Below, piece after piece: positions 54,225 to 61,766 of a stretch of 64,000 nucleotides of DNA (position 1 is the stretch's first letter; each line of letters starts with the position of its first letter). A program made the position numbers and the translations under genes. Source of the DNA: CADEDH01 sp050330635 (GTDB lineage Bacteria; Actinomycetota; Acidimicrobiia; Acidimicrobiales; SZUA-35). The DNA is taken from NCBI GenBank assembly GCA_050330635.1, contig JBHJNQ010000043.1:1-64000 (forward strand). Direction: 5' to 3'. The notes under the pieces were generated by a model. It was given only the letters and a program-made list of their open reading frames with translations, was not told the DNA's origin and did no database searches.

Positions 54225-54600
54225 GGGAGATCCCACGGTGTCACACGAACGGAACAGCGCCTTGGTGAACAGGATGCGGTCGGAGGTCGTGACGAAGCCG
54301 TTGTAGCTGCCCTTCGCCGGGTCGTCCTGGGGGAGATCGACCTGGTTGATGATCTCACCGGTCTCGGGATCGAGGACGGCGGCGGTGTTGCCCGAGACCA
54401 CGATGAGGGCTCCGTTGCCGTGCAGCCCGACCACGCCCGGGTAGTTCCAGCTGATTGCGTTGAAGCTCGTAGACGTTGCTTGCGCAGACACGCACGAGCA
54501 GCTCGCCAGGGCTCGGTTTCGGCGTCTCGATCTCGACGACGCGAACCGCTTCCGCAGGCCGGTAGGCGGTCCGAACCGCTGCCTTCGCGGTACATCCGTA
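54225..54600 (-). pseudogene. chimera of dehydrogenase N-terminus and beta-propeller fragment
   Basis: AKAAVRTAYRPAEAVRVVEI, ETPKPSPGELLVRVCASNV is the start of a GroES-like dehydrogenase. It then runs into ISWNYPGVVGLHGNGALIVV, SGNTAAVLDPETGEIINQVD, YNGFVTTSDRILFTKALFRS, CDTVGSPTLLECLDRE, the middle of an unrelated propeller-like protein. Both originals are incomplete; the joint is near 54,470. Confidence 0.55.
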
Positions 54601-54703
54601 TTCGGCCGTGAGGAGAACGCCGTGGGCCGTCACTCAGCTGCTCCCCTCCGGTGCGGCGAGCACGAACCGAATCTGGTGGTCGTCGGCCGGCATGCCCTTT
54701 CCG

Positions 54704-55179
54704 CTATCGGCGATCCTCGTTGTCGATGACGATCGCGACGAACGCCGCTTGCAGGGGATCGACACCGTCGGCGTCGGGCTCGCCGTCCTCGCCGATCGTC
54801 ACGCGGTAGAACTTCGCGGTGCAGAGATCGAGTCGCAGTGTCGTGGCGATCGCCTGCCGTTCCTCGTCGCCGGCGGCGAGATGTGCGACTTTTCGAGTTG
54901 TCTCGCCGCCGAGCACGATCTCGACTTCCGGGCGTTCTGGCAGGTTCCGCCACCACCGTCGTGTGCGCTGTGACAGCACCACAGCCGGTCGCCGTCGCGC
55001 ACGTACTGGTCGGGCGTGGTGTAGCGGTGGCCGGTCTTGGCGCCCGTCACGGTGAGGATCAGGAACGTCTTTCCCATCGCCGAATGCAGGCCGGGCGTTC
55101 GCAGTAGCGTCATCACGGCCGTGTTCATCCACGGCTTGGGCGTGCCCGGCAGCTTGATCGTGGTCGTGTCGTTCGACAT
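54704..55179 (-). CDS. deazaflavin-dependent oxidoreductase, DDN-like (one-base frameshift)
   Basis: GGAGG precedes the ATG. MNTAVMTLLRTPGLHSAMGK, TFLILTVTGAKTGHRYTTPD, QYVRDGDRLWCCHSA, then a slip near 54,965 to QRTRRWWRNLPERPEVEIVL, TTRKVAHLAAGDEERQAIAT. DDN-type split beta-barrel that would use F420H2 or another flavin. The slip is one base; the rest is well conserved, so an assembly error is possible. Confidence 0.72.
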
Positions 55180-55308
55180 CGCAACACCACCTCCGCGTCG
55201 AGCGTGACGAGGCTCGCCGCAGGCGGCCAGGGACGTTGGGCCCTGGCGCTGGGGCCGACCGGCCGGGTTCAATGGCAACGTCGCTGTCCCTCACCTCGGG
55301 AGGTGTAT

Positions 55309-55851
55309 GTGAGGGTTCTGGTCTGCTACGCAACACGGCATGGCGCGACGGCTGGCATCGCCGAACGCATCGCCGAACGGCTCGGTGGGTCTGACCTGTC
55401 GGTCGAGTGCCGATCGATCGACGACGTCGATGACGTCGATGCATACGACGCATTTGTGATCGGCGCTTCCGCCTACATGTTCCACTGGCTCAAGCAGGCA
55501 ACGAAGTTCGTCAAGCGACACCGTTCGGTCCTCGCCTCGAAACCAGTGTGGTTGTTCAGCAGCGGCCCGCTCGGCACTGATCTCGTCGACGACGATGGCC
55601 GCGACGTGGTCGAAGTGACGAGGCCCAAGGAGTTCGACCGCCTCGAATCGCTCGTCCGGCCGGTCGAGACGCGGGTCTTCTTCGGGGCGTGGGACCCGGA
55701 CTCGCCACCGAGCGGTATGGCCGAAAAGGTGGTGCGCTTGATGCCGGCCGCTCGAGCCGAGATCCCCGCCGGTGACTTCCGCGACTGGCCAGCGATCGAC
55801 GCCTGGGCGGCCGGCATCGCCGCCACGCTCGACCACGATTCCCGATCCTGA
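55309..55851 (+). CDS. flavodoxin-domain protein (HemG-like)
   Basis: 180 residues. VRVLVCYATRHGATAGIAER is the FMN phosphate loop (usually T-x-GxT, here TRHGATA), FVIGASAYMFHWLKQATKF and WLFSSGPLG the flavin-edge loops. The pattern fits menaquinone-dependent protoporphyrinogen oxidase-like flavodoxins. GGGAGGTG lies just before the GTG start. Divergent from the DDN-like gene; both are flavin/deazaflavin redox proteins. Confidence 0.85.
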   Translation: MRVLVCYATRHGATAGIAERIAERLGGSDLSVECRSIDDVDDVDAYDAFVIGASAYMFHWLKQATKFVKRHRSVLASKPVWLFSSGPLGTDLVDDDGRDVVEVTRPKEFDRLESLVRPVETRVFFGAWDPDSPPSGMAEKVVRLMPAARAEIPAGDFRDWPAIDAWAAGIAATLDHDSRS

Positions 55852-55946
55852 GCGGCGACGACCCGGACGTCGGCACACCCCGACGGACGCCGACCTGCGC
55901 CGGGTACGTCGACATCTCGTCGAGCGTTGCTCCTAGCATCGCCGCG

Positions 55947-56645
55947 ATGCAGTGGATCGGGGAGCTTCCGATGTACGTGGCGGCGCCGACCGGGGAGGGG
56001 CCGTGGCCCGGCGTGATCGTCGTCCACGACGCGCTCGGCATGACCGGTGACCTCCGCCGACAGGCGGACTGGCTGGCGGGAGCCGGGTTCCTCGCGGTCG
56101 CGCCGGATCTGTTCCACCGGGGAGGCCGGGTGCGTTGCCTGTTCACCGCGATCCGCGAAGTCATGCGCCGCGAGGGGGCGGTCTTCGACGATCTGGAGAC
56201 GACGCGCTCTTGGCTGTCGAACCAAGCTGGCTGCACCGGTGATGTCGGCGTCATCGGTTTCTGCTTCGGCGGCGGCGTGGCGCTGCTGCTCGCTGGCACG
56301 GGGGGCTACGGGGCATCCAGCGTCAACTACGGCGCCGTGCCGAAGGACGCAGCCAAGCTGCTGGCCGACGCGTGTCCGATCGTGGCCAGCTACGGCGCCA
56401 AGGACATCAGCCTCCGCTCCGACCCGAAACGACTGCACGCCGCGCTCGACACCCTCGGCATCGCCCACGACATCGAGGTCTACCCCGACGCCGGCCACGC
56501 ATTCCTCAACGACCACGACGACACCGACGTCCCCCGATGGGCGATCGTGATGGGCAAACTCTCGAAGTCGGACTTCCACGAGGCATCGGCGGTGAACGCC
56601 CGCCGACGGATCATCGAGTTCTTCGACCGGCACCTCCGCCGATGA
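55947..56645 (+). CDS. dienelactone hydrolase family protein
   Basis: 232 residues. Nucleophile Cys in VGVIGFCFGGGVALLL, Asp in VASYGAKDISLRSD, His in YPDAGHAFLNDHDD, the DLH triad. N-terminal YVAAPTGEGPWPGVIVVHDA, LGMTGDLRRQADWL. It hydrolyses dienelactones or similar esters, possibly linked to the ring-cleavage genes 25 kb away (inference). An IS end follows directly behind its stop. Confidence 0.9.
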   Translation: MQWIGELPMYVAAPTGEGPWPGVIVVHDALGMTGDLRRQADWLAGAGFLAVAPDLFHRGGRVRCLFTAIREVMRREGAVFDDLETTRSWLSNQAGCTGDVGVIGFCFGGGVALLLAGTGGYGASSVNYGAVPKDAAKLLADACPIVASYGAKDISLRSDPKRLHAALDTLGIAHDIEVYPDAGHAFLNDHDDTDVPRWAIVMGKLSKSDFHEASAVNARRRIIEFFDRHLRR

Positions 56646-56722
56646 GCGATCAGGATACGAAAACACAAGGCGCTAGAATGACGCCCTGGTCAGCGGCCAC
56701 GACAGGGTTCGGGCACCCACAG
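56646..56722 (-). mobile_element. solo end of integrase-core IS
   Basis: Closely similar to the sequence at 32.62-32.70 kb: AAACACAAGGCG, then GGTCAG and finally TTCGGGCACCCACA. It holds the first codons of the transposase and the outer repeat (TGTGGGTGCCCGAA inward from 56,722). The body is missing. To 56,970 I see nothing else of note. Confidence 0.6.
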
Positions 56723-56969
56723 CTTGGCCGTCCGGCTTAGGGTCTTCGCCTAGACGCGTACGGCTGAGGTCTGACATCCACGTGACCGCAGGCTCGGCCC
56801 GCATCGCCGGCGACGCATCCTTGAGCGGCGACGAAGATGGGGGGAGTCGGCCCGGGCACTCACCGGTCGCGCCTGAGTGGCCCCGGATCTTGAACGGGAA
56901 CACAGGCTTCCCTGAGCCTCATATTCGTATTACGGTAACCTGGGTGTTCGGTTCCAACGATCAACGTTC

Positions 56970-57207
56970 ATGCGCGGCTACGACGAGGAGACCATCCTTC
57001 ACGCCGTCGAGCACGCGGTCGCCGTCGTGGATCTGGAACCCGACGCTGACCCGCCGAAAGGCGCTCGCCATCGGCCCCGACCCTGCCGGCAACCTTCTCG
57101 AGGTCATGTGGCTCGACCTGGCCGACACCGAGCTCGTGATCCACGCCATGGCGCTGCGACCCTCGTTCTCCTACCTGCTCCCCACCGGAGAGGACCCGAC
57201 ACCATGA
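56970..57207 (+). pseudogene. toxin of an RHH-paired module (DUF4258/BrnT-like), frameshifted
   Basis: RGYDEETILHAVEHAVAVVD, LEPDADPP, slip at about 57,060, then ALAIGPDPAGNLLEVMWLDL, ADTELVIHAMALRPSFSYLL. The two halves make one small toxin whose pattern (GNLLEV, VIHAM.LR) fits the BrnT/DUF4258 RNase group. Part of the N-terminus may also be missing. The stop overlaps the antitoxin ATG (ATGA). Confidence 0.65.
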
Positions 57208-57476
57208 CCACCCACAAGACCAAGACGGGACGGACCCTGACCGACGCCGACATCGACGCGCTGGCCGAGGAGGTCGTAACAACCGACTATGACATCGAAG
57301 AACTCAAGAACCGCCGCCGTGGCCGACCGGCCATGGGCTCAGGTCCGGCCGAGGTCGTGCCGGTGCGCATCGATCCCGAGCTCAAGGCGGCGATCGAGGC
57401 CCGTGCCGAGGCCGACCACACCACGACCAGCGAGATCATCCGCGAAGCGCTCCGCAAGTTCCTCGACGTCGCCTGA
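57204..57476 (+). CDS. ribbon-helix-helix antitoxin
   Basis: 90 residues. N-terminal TLTDADIDALAEEVVTTDYD and C-terminal VPVRIDPELKAAIEARAEAD, HTTTSEIIREALRKFLDVA (RHH). The same C-terminal half occurs as a scrap at 3.6 kb. Intact, while its toxin partner is frameshifted. Confidence 0.82.
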   Translation: MTTHKTKTGRTLTDADIDALAEEVVTTDYDIEELKNRRRGRPAMGSGPAEVVPVRIDPELKAAIEARAEADHTTTSEIIREALRKFLDVA

Positions 57477-57479
57477 CAG

Positions 57480-57975
57480 TGATCCGCTCCGCCGGGAGTG
57501 TCGTTGTGCAAATGTCGTTGTGCAAATGGTTTGCCAAATGCAGCCAGCGGCAACGAGCTCCACAGCGCCACCTCGTCGTCGTCGTAGTAGGTGGCCATGA
57601 CGTTCGGCCGCGGGATCGACGCGATCGTGATGTCGACCCGGTTGCCGGAGGGGTGTGCGCATGCCCGACACCGTGATCGCCCCTACCACAAGGACCTGGC
57701 AGATGGCGTTGGGATCGTCGGCGTCGAATGTGAGCAGATAGTCCTCGCCGTCGAGCACCGGGCGGCCCGTCGGTTCGCTGCCCTCCGCAGGATCCGCGGG
57801 CGCCTCGCCCTCGCTCTCGGCCTTGGCCGTCGTGTCCGAGGCGGAGCTCGCCGTTGACGTCGACGGTTCTCGTGCGTCGTCGTCGCCGGAGCCTCCGCAC
57901 CCGACGAGGACGCCGGCCGCCAGGCCAGTACGAGATCCACGATCGCTGCGCGGGCTCTGCTGGCGGTCTGGTGCA
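57480..57975 (-). pseudogene. lipoprotein, frameshifted
   Basis: AGVLVGCGGSGDDDAREPST is a lipobox and Ser/Thr linker, followed by VLDGEDYLLTFDADDPNAIC, QVLVVGAITVSGM. A slip near the run of Cs at 57,655 leads to SGNRVDITIASIPRPNVMAT, YYDDDEVALWSSLPLAAFG. The signal-peptide start is itself out of frame. Family not recognised. Confidence 0.5.
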
Positions 57976-57999
57976 TCAGGTCCTCCGGGTGCTGGCTGG

Positions 58000-58440
58000 T
58001 GCTGCGCGCGGAGGCGGCGATGACGATGAGCTGACCGCCCCTGACTCCATGGTCACGACCGCAGGGTCCGAGGGCGGCGGGAACGACGACGCTGCAGCGT
58101 CACTCGAGCAGGATGATCCGTCCAATCCCGTGGTGGGCGGCTACCGGGTGGCAGGCGAACCCGGCACCGAGCTTGAGATCGAGGTCATCGCCGTCGCTGC
58201 AGGCGCTGGACCAGACACCCGTCCTGCGCGACGAACCGTTCTGAAGGCTGTTCTCGACGTTCGTCGATTCGGCCACCATCACCATCACCATCACCATCGC
58301 GGTCGCCGAGGGCGAGGCGGCGACGCTCGAGGTCTTCTACGGCCGCGCCGTCGACCCCGAGAACCCGACGCTCGGCGTCGACATCGTCGACCCACTCGAG
58401 ACCCTCGAGGTAGGGGAGCGAGCCGGTCACCGTCGCACTC
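58000..58440 (+). pseudogene. degenerate secreted-protein fragment with CACCAT repeat
   Basis: DDPSNPVVGGYRVAGEPGTE, LEIEVIAVAAG in one frame, then FVDSATITITITIAVAEGEA, ATLEVFYGRAVDPENPTLGV, DIVDPLETLEV in another. Four CACCAT hexamers (58,274-58,297) encode alternating Thr-Ile in the plausible coding frame; in another frame they read as eight His. Family unknown. Confidence 0.4.
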
Positions 58441-58473
58441 CCGTAGCGTCAAAGCTGGAGCGCCAAGCAATGG

Positions 58474-58705
58474 TGTCGGTGCCCGATATTCCATCGTGGC
58501 TGGTCAGGCTGCGTTTCGGTACTCGCTGATGAGGCCGTCACAGCGGGTGGTTCGCAGGACCCGAAGGCTCGGGCGAGCGACTTGGTCGGGTCTCGATGTG
58601 GCCGAAGAACAGGAAGTAGCGGCGCAGGGTGGCGGTGTCGACGGTGAAGAAGTCGCATGCGACGGCGGCTTGGGAGCGCAGGAAGTCGGTCCAGGTCAGG
58701 TCGCT
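58474..58705 (-). mobile_element. integrase-core IS, internally deleted
   Basis: The minus strand gives SDLTWTDFLRSQAAVACDFF, TVDTATLRRYFLFFGHIETR (first catalytic Asp in ACDFF). A jump then leads to the C-terminus RTTRCDGLISEYRNAA. The outer repeat at 58,474 (TGTCGGTGCCCGAT) matches the other ends. Confidence 0.7.
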
Positions 58706-58807
58706 TGCGTCGGTGTGATCGCCCCTCGCTTCGATCGCTGATGGCAGGTCACGTTGTTCGGTCCCTCGCTCGTTGCGGTCGCCAGGTGACGCGACGAAGC
58801 TGGCTCG

Positions 58808-59779
58808 ATGACTGCTCCTCAGTGTTTGCCGGCCATTGCTTCTGCGGCTGCTCAGTCGATCACATCCGTACCGATCACAAGCCCCGAGGCGAGAGCGGGC
58901 GATGTGCGCGACTACCTGCTGTCGTCGCCACGGTTCGAGAGCGCAGCGGATGTGGCTGTGGTGCAGGAGGGGCGCTTGATCGGCCTGGTGCGCATCGAGG
59001 ATCTGTTCTTCGCTGCGAGTGATGAGCTGATAGCGGAGCTGATGGATACCGATCCACCGACGGTTGGCCCCCACGCCGACCAGGAGGCGGCGGCCTGGAA
59101 GTCGGTGGAGCATGGTCAGGGAGCGCTGGCGGTCGTCGATGACGACGGCTTGTTCGTGGGGCTGATTCCGTCGTGGCGGATGTTGGGCGTGCTGCTCCAC
59201 GAGCATGACGAGGACTTGGCGCGGTTGGCCGGCTACCTCCATCAGGGAGATGTCGCGAGGTCCGCAATGACAGAATCGGTGGTGCGGCGCTTCTGGCATC
59301 GGCTGCCGTGGCTGCTCGTCGGCCTGTTGGCAGCGATGGCCGCAGCGGGGATCGTGGGAGGTTTCGAGCAACGGTTGGAGGCCAACGTCGCGCTGGCCTT
59401 CTTCATCCCGGGGGTCGTGTACATGGCCGACGCGGTCGGAACCCAGACCGAGGCGGTAATCGTGCGTGGTCTCTCGGTCGGACTCCCGGTCCGTGGCGCC
59501 GTCGCTCGTGAGTTGATCACCGGTGTCGCGATGGGTTTCTTCCTGGCCGTGGTCGCCTATCCGATGGCGTTGCTGTGGGCCGAGCCTGGTGTCGCGGCGA
59601 CCGCGGCGACGTCGATCTGGGCAGCGTGCGCGGTGGCGACGGCGGTCGGGATGGGGCTCCCGTGGCTGCTGGGCTTGTTGGATCAGGACCCCGCATTCGG
59701 GAGTGGCCCGCTGGCCACCGTGGTGCAGGACCTGTTGTCGATCCTCATCTACTTTGGTTTCGCGATGCTGTTGGCGTGA
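58808..59779 (+). CDS. MgtE-type divalent cation transporter lacking the N domain
   Basis: 323 residues. A CBS-type sensor (GDVRDYLLSSPRFESAADVA, VVQEGRLIGLVRIEDLFF; GQGALAVVDDDGLFVGLIPS) precedes the MgtE transmembrane domain: LVGLLAAMAAAGIVGGFEQR, VALAFFIPGVVYMADAVGTQ, TEAVIVRGLSVGL (the conserved P..MGGNxGTQ-like region) and PWLLGLLDQDPAFGSGPLAT, VVQDLLSILIYFGFAMLLA. Classic MgtE has a superhelical N domain first; it is absent. ATG start close to an IS fragment, but short MgtE forms are known, so this may be natural. Confidence 0.85.
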   Translation: MTAPQCLPAIASAAAQSITSVPITSPEARAGDVRDYLLSSPRFESAADVAVVQEGRLIGLVRIEDLFFAASDELIAELMDTDPPTVGPHADQEAAAWKSVEHGQGALAVVDDDGLFVGLIPSWRMLGVLLHEHDEDLARLAGYLHQGDVARSAMTESVVRRFWHRLPWLLVGLLAAMAAAGIVGGFEQRLEANVALAFFIPGVVYMADAVGTQTEAVIVRGLSVGLPVRGAVARELITGVAMGFFLAVVAYPMALLWAEPGVAATAATSIWAACAVATAVGMGLPWLLGLLDQDPAFGSGPLATVVQDLLSILIYFGFAMLLA

Positions 59780-59849
59780 GGGTTCGTTGCGGGTCTGCCC
59801 GACGTAACAGCACGACGGCGACATCCCTTCGTCCGGGCGGTCTGGTGAT

Positions 59850-60205
59850 GGTGGATCGGCGTCTGGTGTGGGCCGTTGCTGGCGATCGTGTGTGGTTGGC
59901 GGCTCGTTCGGTCCAGCCGTGGGCGGCGGCGAGCCCGTATGGCGGCATGTTGCCGTACAGGGTCTCGATTCGCTCGCGGGGCTCGATGTAGGTCTCGTGC
60001 CAGATGCCGACGTCGCCGGTGGCTGCGCCCGCTCTGCTGGTTGAACTTGGCCCATGTCGGGGCGTGGGTGAGGTGCGGGTTCCGGGCGTAGGCGCCGCGT
60101 TCCTCAGCGCTGCGCCAGTATTGGATGAGCGCGGTCTGACGGCAGCTTCGCAGCTGCCGTCCGGGTCGCAGTGGTAGGAGTTCGTCGTGAGCGTGGTTGA
60201 CTGAG
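59850..60205 (-). pseudogene. DUF4188 (monooxygenase-like) protein, frameshifted remnant
   Basis: TALIQYWRSAEERGAYARNP, HLTHAPTWAKFNQQ in one frame and GDVGIWHETYIEPRERIETL, YGNMPPYGLAAAHGW in the next, slip near 60,030. This is the C-terminal half of DUF4188, a ferredoxin-like haem or ligand-binding fold; the N-terminal half is missing. Confidence 0.65.
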
Positions 60206-60208
60206 GCA

Positions 60209-60511
60209 ATGAACGATCCCGCCGCCGGGTCACCCAAGCGTGCCTGTCCGAGCCAGCAGTCGTTCAGGATGCTGAACCGGCTGGTGAGACCGCTCGTGAA
60301 GGCTGGCCTCGGGTCGCCCTTGCCGCTCGGGCTGCGTGTTGGCGACAAGGTGGTGGTGTCGACGGTCCGCGAGAAGTCGCAGTGGCTGAAGAACGTCGAG
60401 GCGAATGAACAGACTGCTGTGTGGTACTGCGGTCGCCGACACGAAACGAACGCTGCGGTGCGGCGGGGCCCGCTCAATGTCGTGACGCTGACGCGGAGCC
60501 GGAGGCGGTAG
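60209..60511 (+). pseudogene. DDN-like oxidoreductase with internal deletion
   Basis: RMLNRLVRPLVKAGLGSPLP jumps directly to RVGDKVVVSTVREKSQWLKN, VEANEQTAVWYCGRRHETNA, RRGPLNVVTLT. Members normally have 25-30 residues with a TTGRKSG-type motif between these; they are missing here, in frame. At 100 residues it is shorter than usual. Third DDN-like gene in the window. Confidence 0.6.
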
Positions 60512-60613
60512 GCACCGTCGAGCCCGTCGCCGTTGAGCAAACCCATGCGGGTGGCCAGAGCCTGGTGTCGTGGGATCCGTGCCCTTGCAGCCGCCTCGAA
60601 CGGCACAGGGCGA

Positions 60614-61171
60614 TCACCACCCAGAGGTGCCGGGCTCACCCTTGAACGGGCCGACAACGTCGTCGGTGATCCATCCCCCGTAGAAGCCACCGGCTTGGGG
60701 CCGCACCACTTCCCCATCCACCGTACAGCGGACTCGGCCCGGGTAGAAGGAGATCCAGCCTGCGTACTCGGCGAACTCCGGGTACGGGTCCGGATATCGC
60801 CAGCCAACGGGCTGGGTGGTCCCCGCAACCGCCAGGTACTCGGCCACACCTTTCCACTCGCAGTGCGATGAGCCCGGCACCCGCACCAATCGCCCCGAGG
60901 TCACCGATTCCGGTGGCAGATAGAAGGCGGGCGGGTGCGACGTCTCGAGGACACGCACGGAACGGTCGGTCGACGCCACCAGGCCTCGACCCTCCGAAAC
61001 CTCCACCGTCCGGCCGTCTGGTACCACCACAGGGGGTCGTGGGTAGTCCCACACCGATTCTTGGCCGGGGCCGGGATCGTCGGCGAACGGTGGATGTTGT
61101 TGGCCGCGGTACTGCCAGCCATCGCGCACACGCTGGAGCCACTCTGGAGTGTCGTTCCGCACGTTCGACAT
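60614..61171 (-). CDS. DUF427-domain protein
   Basis: 185 residues: VWDYPRPPVVVPDGRTVEVS, GLVASTDRSVRVLETSHPPA, FYLPPESV, HCEWKGVAEYLAV, AGWISFYPGRVRCTVDGEVV, FYGGWITDDVVGPFKG. This is a single DUF427 domain (beta-barrel, often near nucleotidyl or redox genes; function unknown). ATG (MSNVRND) preferred over a GTG 15 bases upstream. Confidence 0.88.
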   Translation of the reverse strand: MSNVRNDTPEWLQRVRDGWQYRGQQHPPFADDPGPGQESVWDYPRPPVVVPDGRTVEVSEGRGLVASTDRSVRVLETSHPPAFYLPPESVTSGRLVRVPGSSHCEWKGVAEYLAVAGTTQPVGWRYPDPYPEFAEYAGWISFYPGRVRCTVDGEVVRPQAGGFYGGWITDDVVGPFKGEPGTSGW

Positions 61172-61394
61172 GCTAGCCGTGCCCACCGTCTGCGCTCCGG
61201 CCCTGGCGTCACCTTCCCCGCGGGCGATGGGCGTCCGATCGTCACCTCCGGGTTGCTGCCGAGGCTGACCGACATGCAGTAGCCAATCGAACAGACCCCC
61301 TTGACGTCCCGGGTGTGCGCAGGGCGCTCAGGCGCCGCAGGGTGGTGAGGCCGGGTCAGGCCGACGACAAGGGCGCCAGGCACCGGGCACGGGT

Positions 61395-61766
61395 TCACGT
61401 TCGTCGGATCCTGAACGGGCCCTTCGCCGTCGAGGGATCGACTTCCCGGCCTCGCTGCGTGATGATCACCTGGCCGGCGGCGGTGAGTCGGCGCGCTGCG
61501 CTGCGGGCGGGTTCCATCAGTTCTCGCCAGTGGTCGGGGTCGACCTCTCTCGCCGCCTCGCTCGGACAGATCGTCGCGCCGGCGGCGCGTTGTCGGAGCA
61601 GGTCGAGGATGGCACTCTCGAGTGCGGTGTCGACCGCGCGGATCTTGCGTTGCCGGCACGCGTCGGAGCAGTACCTGACCTCCTCCCAGTGCTTCGCCCA
61701 CGCCTTGCGCCGCGACATCGACCGGCCGCACGACGCGCAGATCTTGAACTCGCCGGCCCGCCTCAC
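61395..61766 (-). CDS. DUF2256-DUF3253 fusion protein
   Basis: 123 residues. N-terminal FKICASCGRSMSRRKAWAKH, WEEVRYCSDACRQRK is the DUF2256 zinc-ribbon (CxxC...CxxxC). C-terminal LESAILDLLRQRAAGATICP, SEAAREVDPDHWRELMEPAR, AARRLTAAGQVIITQRGREV is DUF3253, winged-helix-like. GTG start overlaps the photolyase stop (GTGA). DUF2256 genes are often next to photolyase/cryptochrome genes, so this partner is probably functional. Confidence 0.85.
   Translation of the reverse strand: MRRAGEFKICASCGRSMSRRKAWAKHWEEVRYCSDACRQRKIRAVDTALESAILDLLRQRAAGATICPSEAAREVDPDHWRELMEPARSAARRLTAAGQVIITQRGREVDPSTAKGPFRIRRT

Noticed and set aside
58274..58297. Eight consecutive His codons resembling a vector His-tag
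   Set aside because: No vector sequence, start codon or linker nearby. The adjacent frame gives a sensible (Thr-Ile) protein context, so it is a natural hexamer repeat.
58001..58300. CRISPR-like or satellite array around short repeats
   Set aside because: Only four hexamers without spacers; no repeat-spacer periodicity anywhere in the window.
58538..60055. A 505-codon minus-strand frame opposite the MgtE-like gene
   Set aside because: Only its last 60 codons (IS transposase) have homology; the rest is antisense to the transporter.
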